Shown one piece after another: positions 6,864 through 13,466 of a stretch of 47,407 nucleotides of DNA. Position 1 is the first letter of the stretch; each line of letters opens with the position of its first letter. This stretch comes from a virus. The notes under the pieces are model-generated. The model made no database searches, was not told the DNA's origin, and saw only the letters and a list, made by a program, of their open reading frames with translations. The stretch lies in the IMG/VR virus record IMGVR_UViG_3300042904_000114, positions 1 through 47,407 of that record; one strand, given 5' to 3'. Both the position numbers and the translations under genes were made by a program.

Positions 6864-7169
6864 ATGGCGGTCTACCAGTTAACGCTTTTTTACTCTAATC
6901 TTCGCGAGCATAAGGTTGCAGTTCAAAACATCCGGGATGACGTGAAAGACATCTCCGGTAATAAATGGCGCGTCCTGTCAGCAGGCGAGCAAGTCTGTGC
7001 AATCGTTTTTGAGACAGATGAACCACCTGAACGGATGAAGACCCGTTTTCGCCAGTATGGAACGAATGAGCTTCTATTTCTCCTAGCAGAACTTTCCTCA
7101 GTAACGTCAGGACACTTAACAGGAGATGCTTGGCAATGGCTAGATAGTCGCCTCTCTCGCACGAGATAA
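6864..7169 (+). CDS. Unknown protein, last gene of the lysogeny operon (101 aa)
   Basis: MAVYQLTLFYSNLREHKVAVQNIRDDVKDISGNKWRVLSAGEQVCAIVFETDEPPERMKTRF... looks like a compact alpha/beta protein (strand-rich start, a CAIVFET strand, then helices). It begins three bases after the previous stop and is followed about 50 bases later by a terminator. It is not recognised. Position makes it a candidate lysogen-expressed (exclusion or host-modifying) gene. Confidence 0.65.
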   Translation: MAVYQLTLFYSNLREHKVAVQNIRDDVKDISGNKWRVLSAGEQVCAIVFETDEPPERMKTRFRQYGTNELLFLLAELSSVTSGHLTGDAWQWLDSRLSRTR

Positions 7170-7220
7170 CAGCTGTAAACCACATCATCCACATACTCTC
7201 CATTTTCCCCTCCTTTAATT

Positions 7221-7243
7221 AACCCGCTTAGGCGGGTTTTTTA
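7221..7243 (+). terminator. Rho-independent terminator of the cI operon
   Basis: ACCCGC-TTAG-GCGGGT stem-loop followed by a run of T on the plus strand, 50 bases after the last lysogeny gene and 40 bases before the rightward promoter. It isolates repressor transcription from the right arm. Confidence 0.85.
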
Positions 7244-7285
7244 TTGCCCAAAATCCGCAGCGTTGGAAGTATTGTAGCATAAGTT

Positions 7286-7325
7286 TAAAGTATGCTTGAC
7301 ATACTGTATTCAAGTGTGCTTTAAT
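7286..7325 (+). promoter_or_regulatory. Rightward early promoter (PL-equivalent) with operator pair
   Basis: TTGACA (7296..7301) and TTTAAT (7320..7325) are separated by 18 bases, the same geometry as the leftward promoter. Palindromes TAAAG-TATG-CTTGA (7286..7299) and TCAAG-TGTG-CTTTA (7310..7323) cover the -35 and -10 with the same 24-bp spacing as at 5740..5777. It should drive the recombination/integration arm and be silenced by CI. Confidence 0.85.
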
Positions 7326-7467
7326 ACTCGCCATGCAGTAACGAAAAGGATCACCGCTTAGCCGGCCATGCGGCTCTAAATAGCGTGGGACAAACGGTAA
7401 AGTCTGGTTCAAATGCCTTAAGCAAGCTGGCAGATCGGAAAGACGGTCACTTTCGGAAGAGGTTTTT
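7326..7467 (+). other. Untranslated leader of the rightward operon
   Basis: No convincing gene starts here. At the expected transcript start is ATG CAG TAA (7333..7341), a start codon, one sense codon and a stop. A small hairpin AGCCG-GCCATG-CGGCT lies at 7360..7375 and could be an antitermination or regulatory element, but no clear boxA accompanies it. A 9-bp direct repeat CCTAGCACG (7509..7517 and 7549..7557) lies just downstream. Confidence 0.4.
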
Positions 7468-7629
7468 GTGTCGCTCAATGACGTGATGGGGTTTTTCCTG
7501 GCGGTTGACCTAGCACGAGACGCAAGAATCTCTCCTGAAAGCGACTGCCCTAGCACGTGTCGTTTCGTGCCCTCCCGAAAAACGATGACAGCTGGAAAGA
7601 CAGCATCGAATTTAAGGAGAAGGAAATGA
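7468..7629 (+). CDS. Possible small protein (53 aa) at the head of the rightward operon
   Basis: A GTG at 7468, with an in-frame ATG at 7486, opens a frame (MSLNDVMGFFLAVDLARDARISPESD...) that ends overlapping the next start (ATGA). A GGAAGAGG-like ribosome site precedes the GTG. The second half is unusually Arg/Lys-rich, and a competing frame from a GTG at 7557 would extend the next gene instead. Real or not is uncertain. Confidence 0.4.
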   Translation: MSLNDVMGFFLAVDLARDARISPESDCPSTCRFVPSRKTMTAGKTASNLRRRK

Positions 7630-7802
7630 ACCCGAATCTGAAGGAACCGCAGTATCTCAGGACCGGCAAAGTGATCCGGGATGTGACGCAACCGGAAGAG
7701 ACGCGGGACAAGACGTATCCGTCTATCTCTGCCGCCAAAAAAGCAAGCCGCGAGCTACAAGGCACCAAGCGCGGCGACGGCACCCTGAAAGTTATCCGCT
7801 AA
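7626..7802 (+). CDS. Small basic phage protein (58 aa), unknown
   Basis: ATG at 7626 follows a strong AAGGAG ribosome site. The product, MNPNLKEPQYLRTGKVIRDVTQPEETRDKTYPSISAAKKASRELQ..., is basic and mostly without obvious fold. First well-supported gene of the rightward early operon. No family recognised. Confidence 0.7.
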   Translation: MNPNLKEPQYLRTGKVIRDVTQPEETRDKTYPSISAAKKASRELQGTKRGDGTLKVIR

Positions 7803-7812
7803 GGAGACTCCC

Positions 7813-7908
7813 ATGCTCTGGATCGCTTGCTGGTTCGTTCTATCCGTCCCGCTCGGCTTACTGGCGGGACAGTTTATATCTGTAGGTGAGAGAGAGGATT
7901 TGGAATGA
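7813..7908 (+). CDS. Tiny membrane peptide (31 aa)
   Basis: AAGGAG lies six bases before the ATG. MLWIACWFVLSVPLGLLAGQF is a single hydrophobic segment followed by a short acidic tail (GEREDLE). The stop overlaps the next start (ATGA). Likely a single-pass inner-membrane peptide; function unknown. Confidence 0.6.
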   Translation: MLWIACWFVLSVPLGLLAGQFISVGEREDLE

Positions 7909-8078
7909 AGCATTACGGATTTGGGGTAACGGATAAGGACGGCAACAAGGAGACTGAGTTGGTTATGGACTCCTACGCCGCCAACAGGTTTGCAAGCGTC
8001 CTCAACTCGATAGAAGGCGATTGGTCAGACAGGGGGCCATTCCTCGCCGTCGAGTTGTTCTACAAGGACGCTGATTGA
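7905..8078 (+). CDS. Small acidic protein (57 aa), unknown
   Basis: MKHYGFGVTDKDGNKETELVMDSYAANRFASVLNSIEG... has a strand-then-helix look. It overlaps the preceding gene by ATGA and the following by TTGA. Not recognised. Confidence 0.6.
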   Translation: MKHYGFGVTDKDGNKETELVMDSYAANRFASVLNSIEGDWSDRGPFLAVELFYKDAD

Positions 8079-8263
8079 CCGACACAGAAATACTGGACTG
8101 GCTTAGCGAGTACTGCGACCAGTCTGTTTATAACCGCCCTACCCCGCAATACCGCGCTGGATGGGTGCTGTATTGCGATGAGATGAAAGTAACAGGGCAG
8201 ACGCTGCGGGAAGCTGTGATGAAGGCTAAAGCGAAAATTGATGAGGAGAATAGGGATGAGTAA
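8075..8263 (+). CDS. Small protein (62 aa), unknown
   Basis: Begins at a TTG that overlaps the previous stop. MTDTEILDWLSEYCDQSVYNRPTPQYRAGWVLYCDEMKVTGQTLREAVMKAKAKIDEENRDE is a mixed alpha/beta small protein with an amphipathic C-terminal helix. No family recognised. The TTG start is inferred from overlap coupling. Confidence 0.6.
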   Translation: MTDTEILDWLSEYCDQSVYNRPTPQYRAGWVLYCDEMKVTGQTLREAVMKAKAKIDEENRDE

Positions 8264-8582
8264 CGAACGTAAGCCGCACAAGCATGCCGAGGCAATTAAG
8301 GCTTGGGCAGATGGGAAGCAGATTCAGTTTGATGACGACGACCGCGGATGGGTTGATGTTCTAAGTAACCGTCCTTTCTGGAGCGAGCAGACCGCATACC
8401 GCGTCAAGCCTGAGCCGGTAAAGGTGCGGTATCGGGATTACATCTGGAAAGGCAGCAACGGGCAATATCTTGTTGACACCGTTAACACTTCAGAGAGTTT
8501 CAATACCGGCATCATGGAAGAGCAAAACAACTTCGTTAGCTGGATTCACACCGAATGGCAAGAGGTCGAAGTCCCGCAATGA
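8256..8582 (+). CDS. Phage protein with repeated Trp/Asp-rich motif (108 aa)
   Basis: The ATG at 8256 has GAGGAG upstream and was preferred over a start 18 bases earlier. MSNERKPHKHAEAIKAWADGKQIQFDDDDRGWVDV...RPFWSEQTAYRVKPEP resembles small phage proteins with the HAEAIKAWADG...YRVKP pattern, common in early regions and of unknown function. The stop overlaps the next ATG. Confidence 0.7.
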   Translation: MSNERKPHKHAEAIKAWADGKQIQFDDDDRGWVDVLSNRPFWSEQTAYRVKPEPVKVRYRDYIWKGSNGQYLVDTVNTSESFNTGIMEEQNNFVSWIHTEWQEVEVPQ

Positions 8583-8752
8583 CTTTCCGCGACACGCTAT
8601 ACGCCAGGATAGACCTGAAATGTGCCATAGCTAAGCAGGAAATCAGGGTTAGCGCGATCCGGCACATCGCGGAACTGAACGATAAGGCCGAGTTTATTAA
8701 TCGCAGCATGGGCCAGTCTAGAAGGCAATGGAACGAGAGGAACGGAAGATGA
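8579..8752 (+). CDS. Small helical protein (57 aa), unknown
   Basis: MTFRDTLYARIDLKCAIAKQEIRVSAIRHIAELNDKAEFINRSM... is predicted to be one long amphipathic helix. The start overlaps the previous stop (ATGA) and the end overlaps the next start by four bases. Not recognised. Confidence 0.6.
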   Translation: MTFRDTLYARIDLKCAIAKQEIRVSAIRHIAELNDKAEFINRSMGQSRRQWNERNGR

Positions 8753-9240
8753 AAACGCACTACCGCAAGGCCTTTAATTCGCCCTACCTTAGCTCGGCGG
8801 ACATAGTTGAGCCTACCGTATTAACCGTAGCTCGCGTCGCGCTAGAGCCCGATCAGACGAAGAAAACGAAGGATGTATTTAACACAGCCTACTTCGTTGA
8901 AAAGGAAATCCGGCCCGGCGAGAAGTTGAAACCGATGATCCTGAACGCATCGAACAGCAAGACGATGAGCGGCATAACCGGATCAGCCTTTATCGATGAC
9001 TGGCAGAACGTTCGCGTGACGGTTTACGTTGATCCGAATGTCAGATTTGGCAAGGACATTGTAAGCGGCTTAGTGATAAGCCCGAACGTGCCTGAGAAGA
9101 AATACCTTTCGCCGGACAACGCTAAGGGATGGGGCAACGCGAAGGATGCCTATAAGCGCGACGGTAATCTCGATTCAGTTCTGTCCAGGGTAAGCATGAG
9201 CGACGAGCACCAGGAACAGCTTAAGAAGGAGTGCGCATAG
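8749..9240 (+). CDS. Conserved early protein next to the exonuclease (163 aa)
   Basis: ATG at 8749 after GAGAGG. The middle (VFNTAYFVEKEIRPGEKLKPMILNASNSKTMSGITGSAFIDDWQNVRVTVYVDPNVRFG) is strand-rich and could be an OB- or beta-barrel-like domain. It lies just upstream of the YqaJ exonuclease and SSB-like genes, so a recombination or DNA-binding role is possible. I cannot assign a family. Confidence 0.7.
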   Translation: MKTHYRKAFNSPYLSSADIVEPTVLTVARVALEPDQTKKTKDVFNTAYFVEKEIRPGEKLKPMILNASNSKTMSGITGSAFIDDWQNVRVTVYVDPNVRFGKDIVSGLVISPNVPEKKYLSPDNAKGWGNAKDAYKRDGNLDSVLSRVSMSDEHQEQLKKECA

Positions 9241-9623
9241 TGAGTGAATGGAAATGGGTGCCGGTTGAGCCTACGGCAAAAATGCGCAGAGCGGCCATGA
9301 ATGCCCCCGCTTACGGACATCCTGAAACCGCTGTGCCGACGAACGTAGCGATATATCAAGCAATGCTAGCAGCCGCCCCAACGCCAGAGGTTGAACAGAC
9401 AGCAACTCCTGGGGCGAAGTGGCGCGAGAGTGGGGAGCCCGACCCGCACGGGAAGCAATACAACTGTGAGCGAGCCTATCTATGTCTCGGAACCATGACC
9501 GATGACGAGTTGGCAAACGCGGTCTATTTAGACCCGAACATCGCAAACCTGACCGCCGCGAAGGATCGAATCAGATGGCTGTCTCGCAAGCTACACGACG
9601 CGCTAGGTAAGGCCAAATCTTGA
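9240..9623 (+). CDS. Small phage protein with AIYQAMLAAAP motif (127 aa)
   Basis: GTG at 9240 overlaps the previous stop. MSEWKWVPVEPTAKMRRAA...NVAIYQAMLAAAPTPEVE resembles a family of small prophage proteins of unknown function in which VPVEPT and YxAMLAAAP are conserved. The C-terminal half is helical and may mediate protein contacts. The stop overlaps the exonuclease start (TTGA). Confidence 0.7.
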   Translation: MSEWKWVPVEPTAKMRRAAMNAPAYGHPETAVPTNVAIYQAMLAAAPTPEVEQTATPGAKWRESGEPDPHGKQYNCERAYLCLGTMTDDELANAVYLDPNIANLTAAKDRIRWLSRKLHDALGKAKS

Positions 9624-10243
9624 TCTGGCACGACATTCAACAGAATACCGATGTATGGAACGGCCTACGGTGCGGCAAAGTTACAGCGTCAAGTTTCGGC
9701 TGCTTCATGGCTAACGATGGTAAGGCGTTCGGCGAACCGGCAAAGAAATACGCGCTACAGATCGCCCTGGAAATATGCAACGGAAAGAAGGCCGAGTTTA
9801 GCTTTTCTAATGAGCATACCGAGCGCGGACACGAACAGGAACCAGTCGCGCGGATGCTTTACGAGAATGAGTACTTCGTCGATGTGCGTAACGGTGGATT
9901 CTTTGATTGGGGGAACTATGGCGACTCGCCGGACGGTTTGGTGGGCAATGACGGAGTGGTCGAGATCAAGTCAGTCATCGCCGCAACGCACTACGCAACG
10001 TTACGCCGCGGAAGCTTTGATCCGTCCTATCGCTGGCAGCTCGTCGGACACTTGGACTGTACCGAGCGGCAGTGGGTCGATTTTGTCAGCTACTGCTCGG
10101 AGTTTCCCGAAGAGAAGCAGTTGATCGTTCATAGACTGAACCGGGCTGATTATTCGCAAGAGATAGAAAGGTTACGAGCCAGGCGCGAAGAGTTTATCGG
10201 ACTGGTACAGGAAACATTGAAATCAATAAAGGAGGAAGCGTAA
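9620..10243 (+). CDS. YqaJ-type viral exonuclease / recombinase
   Basis: 207 residues from a TTG that overlaps the previous stop. Motifs of the lambda-exonuclease/YqaJ family are clear: GKVTASSF, RGHEQEPVARMLY, GDSPDGLV followed by VVEIKS (the Asp and Glu-x-Lys catalytic set), and YRWQLVGHLDCTERQWVDFVSYC. It would chew 5' ends to make single strands for recombination. No Bet/RecT annealing protein is recognisable nearby, although the adjacent SSB-like gene suits a recombination module. Confidence 0.93.
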   Translation: MIWHDIQQNTDVWNGLRCGKVTASSFGCFMANDGKAFGEPAKKYALQIALEICNGKKAEFSFSNEHTERGHEQEPVARMLYENEYFVDVRNGGFFDWGNYGDSPDGLVGNDGVVEIKSVIAATHYATLRRGSFDPSYRWQLVGHLDCTERQWVDFVSYCSEFPEEKQLIVHRLNRADYSQEIERLRARREEFIGLVQETLKSIKEEA

Positions 10244-10506
10244 TGGCATTCGAGCAAAGAAACGGAAGCGGCGCGTTATTCAAGAACGACAAGAAAGGGA
10301 ACGAGAAGGCTCCTGACTATACGGGTAACGCCCTATCCCCTACTGGCGAGTATTTTGAGTTGTCCGCCTGGATTAAGGAAGGCCAGAAAGGGAAGTTTAT
10401 GAGCATCGCGCTCAAGCCTAAGTTTGGCAGCGAAGGCCAATCACGGCCAGCCAGTAAATCGCCGGCAAGCCTCGATGATATGGGCGATCTGGATATTCCG
10501 TTCTGA
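10243..10506 (+). CDS. Small SSB-like single-strand DNA-binding protein
   Basis: 87 residues. A beta-rich body (GNALSPTGEYFELSAWIKEGQKGKFMSIALKPKF) is followed by a flexible tail ending DDMGDLDIPF, which mimics the acidic -DIPF tip by which bacterial SSB recruits partners. It follows the exonuclease gene with a one-base overlap. The SSB assignment is inferred from the tail and position, not from a full domain match. Confidence 0.6.
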   Translation: MAFEQRNGSGALFKNDKKGNEKAPDYTGNALSPTGEYFELSAWIKEGQKGKFMSIALKPKFGSEGQSRPASKSPASLDDMGDLDIPF

Positions 10507-10513
10507 GGTAGCC

Positions 10514-10732
10514 ATGAAAAATCAAGACTACAAAAACTACCGCGCCACACGTCCGCTCAATCGTGACCGGATCGCCTCAGTCCTGCTCGGCCTAGCGCTC
10601 GTTGTTATGCTCTGCGTCAAGCTGCCCGAAGTCAGCGCGGAACAGCCGAGCCAGGCTATGACGGAATGCGACGGACTGCCCACTATGGAGATGGGTATGC
10701 CGATAGCGATAGAAGATTGGGTGCGGACATGA
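10514..10732 (+). CDS. Small membrane or exported protein (72 aa)
   Basis: ATG at 10514 with GAGG upstream. MKNQDYKNYRATRPLNRDRIASVLLGLALVVMLCVKLPEVSAEQ contains one transmembrane segment preceded by a basic stretch, then an acidic tail. Could be membrane-anchored or processed after VSA. Function unknown. The stop overlaps the next ATG. Confidence 0.6.
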   Translation: MKNQDYKNYRATRPLNRDRIASVLLGLALVVMLCVKLPEVSAEQPSQAMTECDGLPTMEMGMPIAIEDWVRT

Positions 10733-11349
10733 GCAGACAGCTTTGGACGGATGCAGAGGTTCAGCTCGTGAAGGCTCTCTACCCTGACACACGCACGGCA
10801 GACATCGCGCAACGACTAGGGCGCACGCTTGATAAAGTTTACCGCAAGGCAGCGGCGCTCGGACTTGCCAAAAGCGAAGCATACCTTGCCAGTATGCTGG
10901 CCTGCCGCTTGCGCCGTGGAGATGAGGTAGGGAAGGCGCATCGCTTCAAGCCGGGACAAACTGCATGGAACAAGGGGATTAGTTTCGATTCTGGCGGGCG
11001 ATCCGCTGAGACAAGATTCCGCAAGGGCACGATTCCACCGAATCACAGGCCAGTAGGCAGCACTCGCGTAACTGTTGACGGTTACGTTGAGATCAAGGTG
11101 GCAGAGGGCATATTCCAGTGGCGTCTATTGCACCGCGAGAACTGGAAGAAAGCGCACGGCGCATATCCGGCTCGAGGAACTGCGCTGATATTTAAGGACG
11201 GCAATAAACAGAACTGCGACATAAGCAACTTGCAGGTACTGACGCGCGCGGAGTTGATGGACCGAAATACCGTGCACAACCTGCCGGAAGAGATCAAGGA
11301 CGTAATTCGACTTAACGGCGTTTTAAGGAGAAAGATCCATGGCAAATAA
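10729..11349 (+). CDS. HNH endonuclease with N-terminal helix-turn-helix
   Basis: 206 residues from the ATG at 10729. The N-terminus (LWTDAEVQLVKALYPDTRTADIAQRLGRTLDKVYRKAAALGL) is a GcrA/SANT-like DNA-binding helix-turn-helix; then FKPGQTAWNKG and RFRKGTIPPNHRPVGSTRV, typical of this free-standing HNH family; then the nuclease core RLLHRENWKKAHG...LIFKDGNKQNCDISNLQVL. It is likely a homing-type nuclease rather than a phage function. It overlaps both neighbours by a few bases. Confidence 0.88.
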   Translation: MSRQLWTDAEVQLVKALYPDTRTADIAQRLGRTLDKVYRKAAALGLAKSEAYLASMLACRLRRGDEVGKAHRFKPGQTAWNKGISFDSGGRSAETRFRKGTIPPNHRPVGSTRVTVDGYVEIKVAEGIFQWRLLHRENWKKAHGAYPARGTALIFKDGNKQNCDISNLQVLTRAELMDRNTVHNLPEEIKDVIRLNGVLRRKIHGK

Positions 11350-11590
11350 CATCACAGAATTGCGCACACACTTATTCGAGACCATAGCGGCGCTCAAGGA
11401 CAAAGATAAACCGATGGAGATAGAACGAGCCAAGGCAATCTCTGACGTCGCTCAAGTCATTATCAATAGCGCAAAGGCCGAGGTCGACTACATCAAGGCA
11501 ACCGGGGGTGTTATTGAAAGCGACTTTCTTGGAAATGAGACCAAGAACAAAGCTGTGCCGGGCTTAACCGTTCACCGAATCAAAGGCTAG
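11339..11590 (+). CDS. Conserved small helical phage protein (83 aa)
   Basis: AAGGAG precedes the ATG at 11339. MANNITELRTHLFETIAALKDKDKPMEIERAKAISDVAQVIINSAKAEVDYIKATGG is helical and resembles a frequent small early-region phage protein of unknown function. It overlaps the end of the HNH gene by 11 bases, suggesting the HNH gene is tightly inserted ahead of it. Confidence 0.75.
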   Translation: MANNITELRTHLFETIAALKDKDKPMEIERAKAISDVAQVIINSAKAEVDYIKATGGVIESDFLGNETKNKAVPGLTVHRIKG

Positions 11591-11594
11591 GATC

Positions 11595-11909
11595 ATGAGC
11601 GTAGAGGGTTACGGCAGGCTAGACGTGCCGAAGATCGTTGTTCGTCCGTTGCAAGACAGCGAGGGACTGCCGTTCTATTCCACCGAGCAGTTGCTGTTTG
11701 GTGTATGCCATATCGTACCCTCACCCGAGGAGAGGGTGGGAAAGGTCCGCGCTATTAATAAGGCGCAGCAGGAGTCCCAGGATAGGTTTGCAGCAAATCA
11801 AAATGCGATCTGGTCCGCGTTAGAAACACAAGGGATTTGCAAGGTAGCAACCACTTACGGATTTGATACCCGAACACTGAAAAGACTATTGGGAGCGAAA
11901 AGTGAGTGA
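11595..11909 (+). CDS. Unknown protein (104 aa)
   Basis: MSVEGYGRLDVPKIVVRPLQDSEGLPFYSTEQLLFGVCHIVPSP... with a C-terminal helical part (ICKVATTYGFDTRTLKRLLGAKSE) that could be a helix-turn-helix. The end overlaps the next GTG start. No family recognised. Confidence 0.6.
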   Translation: MSVEGYGRLDVPKIVVRPLQDSEGLPFYSTEQLLFGVCHIVPSPEERVGKVRAINKAQQESQDRFAANQNAIWSALETQGICKVATTYGFDTRTLKRLLGAKSE

Positions 11910-12138
11910 ATGGAGATTAGAGGCCGCACCATCGCCAGAGGCTGATCTGAGTCATGCTGAGCGTGACGAGATAATGGATAACCTAGAGCTTTTTATGTTT
12001 TGGGCTAGGAACACCGTGCCTTACGAAAGCCAAAGTCTTATCTACCCAGGAAGCTCTAGGCAGGCGCCGTATTTCGAAAGTTCTTTTTTGCAAGCTGCAT
12101 GGAGCTTGCTTTACCCCACGCCACTGCACAAGGGTTGA
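11902..12138 (+). CDS. Small acidic protein (78 aa), unknown
   Basis: Starts at a GTG inside the end of the preceding gene (MSEWRLEAAPSPEADLSHAERDEIMDNLELFMFWARNTVP...). Rich in Trp, Phe and Glu in its first half. Its opening MSEW repeats the opening of the gene at 9240, perhaps reflecting a copied start region. Function unknown. Confidence 0.5.
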   Translation: MSEWRLEAAPSPEADLSHAERDEIMDNLELFMFWARNTVPYESQSLIYPGSSRQAPYFESSFLQAAWSLLYPTPLHKG

Positions 12139-12210
12139 CGTTCACGAATGTAGATCAGATTCCGTTATCTCTCGATGAACCTCTACACCAACCCTTAAAG
12201 GAGCATACCA

Positions 12211-12375
12211 ATGAAACAAGAACAACAGGAACTCATCGAGGCAGTTCGGCGCATCCTTCCAATGCTTAATCGAATCTGGCCCATTTTTGGCGACAGGACT
12301 CTATTAAACAAACTCACTGAGGCATTCATCAAAGCTACCTCGCCCGATAACGACTCGCAAAACAAGACTGGATAA
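12211..12375 (+). CDS. Small helical protein (54 aa), unknown
   Basis: AAGGAG eight bases before the ATG. MKQEQQELIEAVRRILPMLNRIWPIFGDRTLLNKLTEAFIKATSP is an amphipathic helical peptide. It stands just ahead of the dUTPase gene. No family recognised. Confidence 0.6.
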   Translation: MKQEQQELIEAVRRILPMLNRIWPIFGDRTLLNKLTEAFIKATSPDNDSQNKTG

Positions 12376-12384
12376 GGAAAAATC

Positions 12385-12804
12385 GTGCTGAAAATTAAAC
12401 TACTCCACCCTGATGCGAAGGTTCCGACTCGCGCTAATGCGACTGATGCGGGGTTGGATTTGTATGCTCTGTCCGACAATGATCTGCCGGGGTTTGATCG
12501 ATGTATGGCGCGTACCGGTATATCAATATCAATACCCAAAGGCTACGTCGCGCGCGTTCTCCCTCGTTCCGGACTCGCGGTAAAGAGAGGAATTCATGTT
12601 ATGGCCGGAGTCGTTGACTCGTCTTATAGGGGTGAAATAATGGTCGTTTTGTTCAACTCCGAAGTCGCGCCTTTCCATTACAGCGCGGGCGACCGCATCG
12701 CCCAGCTCGTTATCCAAAAGGTCGAACTCTGGACTCCGCAAGTAGTGGACGAATTGGACGAGACTGAACGTGGCGAGAATGGATTTGGAAGCTCTGGTGC
12801 GTAA
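12385..12804 (+). CDS. dut: dUTP diphosphatase
   Basis: 139 residues from a GTG start. All five dUTPase motifs are present in order: DAGLDLYA, PRSGLAVKRGI, GVVDSSYRGEIMVVLFN, AGDRIAQLV and the C-terminal RGENGFGSSG. The trimeric enzyme hydrolyses dUTP to dUMP, limiting uracil in phage DNA and feeding dTMP synthesis. Length is normal for a homotrimeric phage dUTPase. It overlaps the next gene by one base. Confidence 0.95.
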   Translation: MLKIKLLHPDAKVPTRANATDAGLDLYALSDNDLPGFDRCMARTGISISIPKGYVARVLPRSGLAVKRGIHVMAGVVDSSYRGEIMVVLFNSEVAPFHYSAGDRIAQLVIQKVELWTPQVVDELDETERGENGFGSSGA

Positions 12805-13016
12805 TGGGCAAATCCTACCTCGCCGGGCCGCCCGCTGACTGGATACATCCGGACGATCATAAGCCGCCACCTGCTAAGAAGATCCGGATTTATACGAGCA
12901 CAGGCATTGAGATACACGGTCACTGGTCTGATACGCCGCTGTACGTTCTGTGGATGCCGATGACCAAAGTGAAGCCTGAGATGAAGGAAAGGCTGAGAAG
13001 AGAGGGGAAGTTGTGA
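12804..13016 (+). CDS. Small phage protein (70 aa), unknown
   Basis: MGKSYLAGPPADWIHPDDHKPPPAKKIRIYTSTGIEIHGHWSDTPLYVLWMPMTKVKPEMKERLRREGKL: a short beta-rich domain with Trp/Tyr clusters and a charged C-terminal helix. It is placed between dUTPase and the excisionase and overlaps both. Not recognised. Confidence 0.65.
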   Translation: MGKSYLAGPPADWIHPDDHKPPPAKKIRIYTSTGIEIHGHWSDTPLYVLWMPMTKVKPEMKERLRREGKL

Positions 13017-13228
13017 AGACGCTCGATGTAAACCAGATCGCCGAACTATTGCACAAGACGGTTAAGACCATCCACAACGATCTAAAGCGTCGTCCGTACT
13101 GCATCCCGCCAAGGCTTAATATACCGGGTAAGCTGCTTTGGCTCGAAGCCGATGTTGAGGAATGGTTCGAAAAGAAACGGCAGAAGCCGAAAGGAAGGCC
13201 GCGTGAACATGATAGAATCGCGGCTTGA
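13013..13228 (+). CDS. xis: Probable excisionase (AlpA/Xis-type helix-turn-helix)
   Basis: 71 residues from a GTG overlapping the previous gene. MKTLDVNQIAELLHKTVKTIHNDLKRRPYCIPPRLNIPGKLLWLEADVEEWF has the winged-helix pattern of AlpA/Xis/helix-turn-helix_17 proteins, including the RLNIPGKLLW wing, with a basic tail. Its place immediately before attP and the integrase supports a role as the directionality factor for excision. Confidence 0.75.
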   Translation: MKTLDVNQIAELLHKTVKTIHNDLKRRPYCIPPRLNIPGKLLWLEADVEEWFEKKRQKPKGRPREHDRIAA

Positions 13229-13240
13229 TTTAGACGAACT

Positions 13241-13466
13241 CCGTCATTTTTTCCGTCAAATCCTTGGAGAAGCGCATGAATAAAGGGTCGGGGAGTCCTC
13301 TTCTGGGCACCACGGCACTATCTCTCAAACCCTTGTAATTCGCCGTTCTCCGCGTGTTTACTGGCTTTCAGCCAGTCCGTCAACGTCACTTCCATTCACT
13401 AAAATTACCCAAAATACCCTATATTTGCTACCCTATTCCGTCATTTTTCCGTCAAGGATTCCGTCA
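13241..13466 (+). promoter_or_regulatory. attP: attP region with repeated integrase or excisionase arm sites
   Basis: The gap between xis and int carries six copies of CCGTCA in one orientation, at 13241, 13253, 13377, 13438, 13449 and 13461, in close pairs with 11-12 bp spacing at each end, which suits arm-type protein binding sites. Between them are a tRNA-like segment (13294..13312) and a perfect 7-bp hairpin ACTGGCT-TTC-AGCCAGT (13360..13376). The last CCGTCA abuts the int start, so binding there could also repress int. Confidence 0.6.
13294..13312 (+). other. Candidate attP core resembling a tRNA 3' end
   Basis: AGTCCTCTTCTGGGCACCA reads like the 3' end of a tRNA gene: end of a T-loop, a 5-base T-stem strand (CCTCT), a 7-base acceptor strand (TCTGGGC), a discriminator A and CCA. 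Tyrosine integrases often use such tRNA ends as cores. It would predict insertion at a host tRNA with acceptor GCCCAGA. Identity of the tRNA is not certain. Confidence 0.5.

Noticed and set aside
7215-7691. 158-codon minus-strand frame
   Set aside because: It covers the cI-operon terminator, the rightward promoter and operators, and an opposing gene start; the product has no recognisable features.
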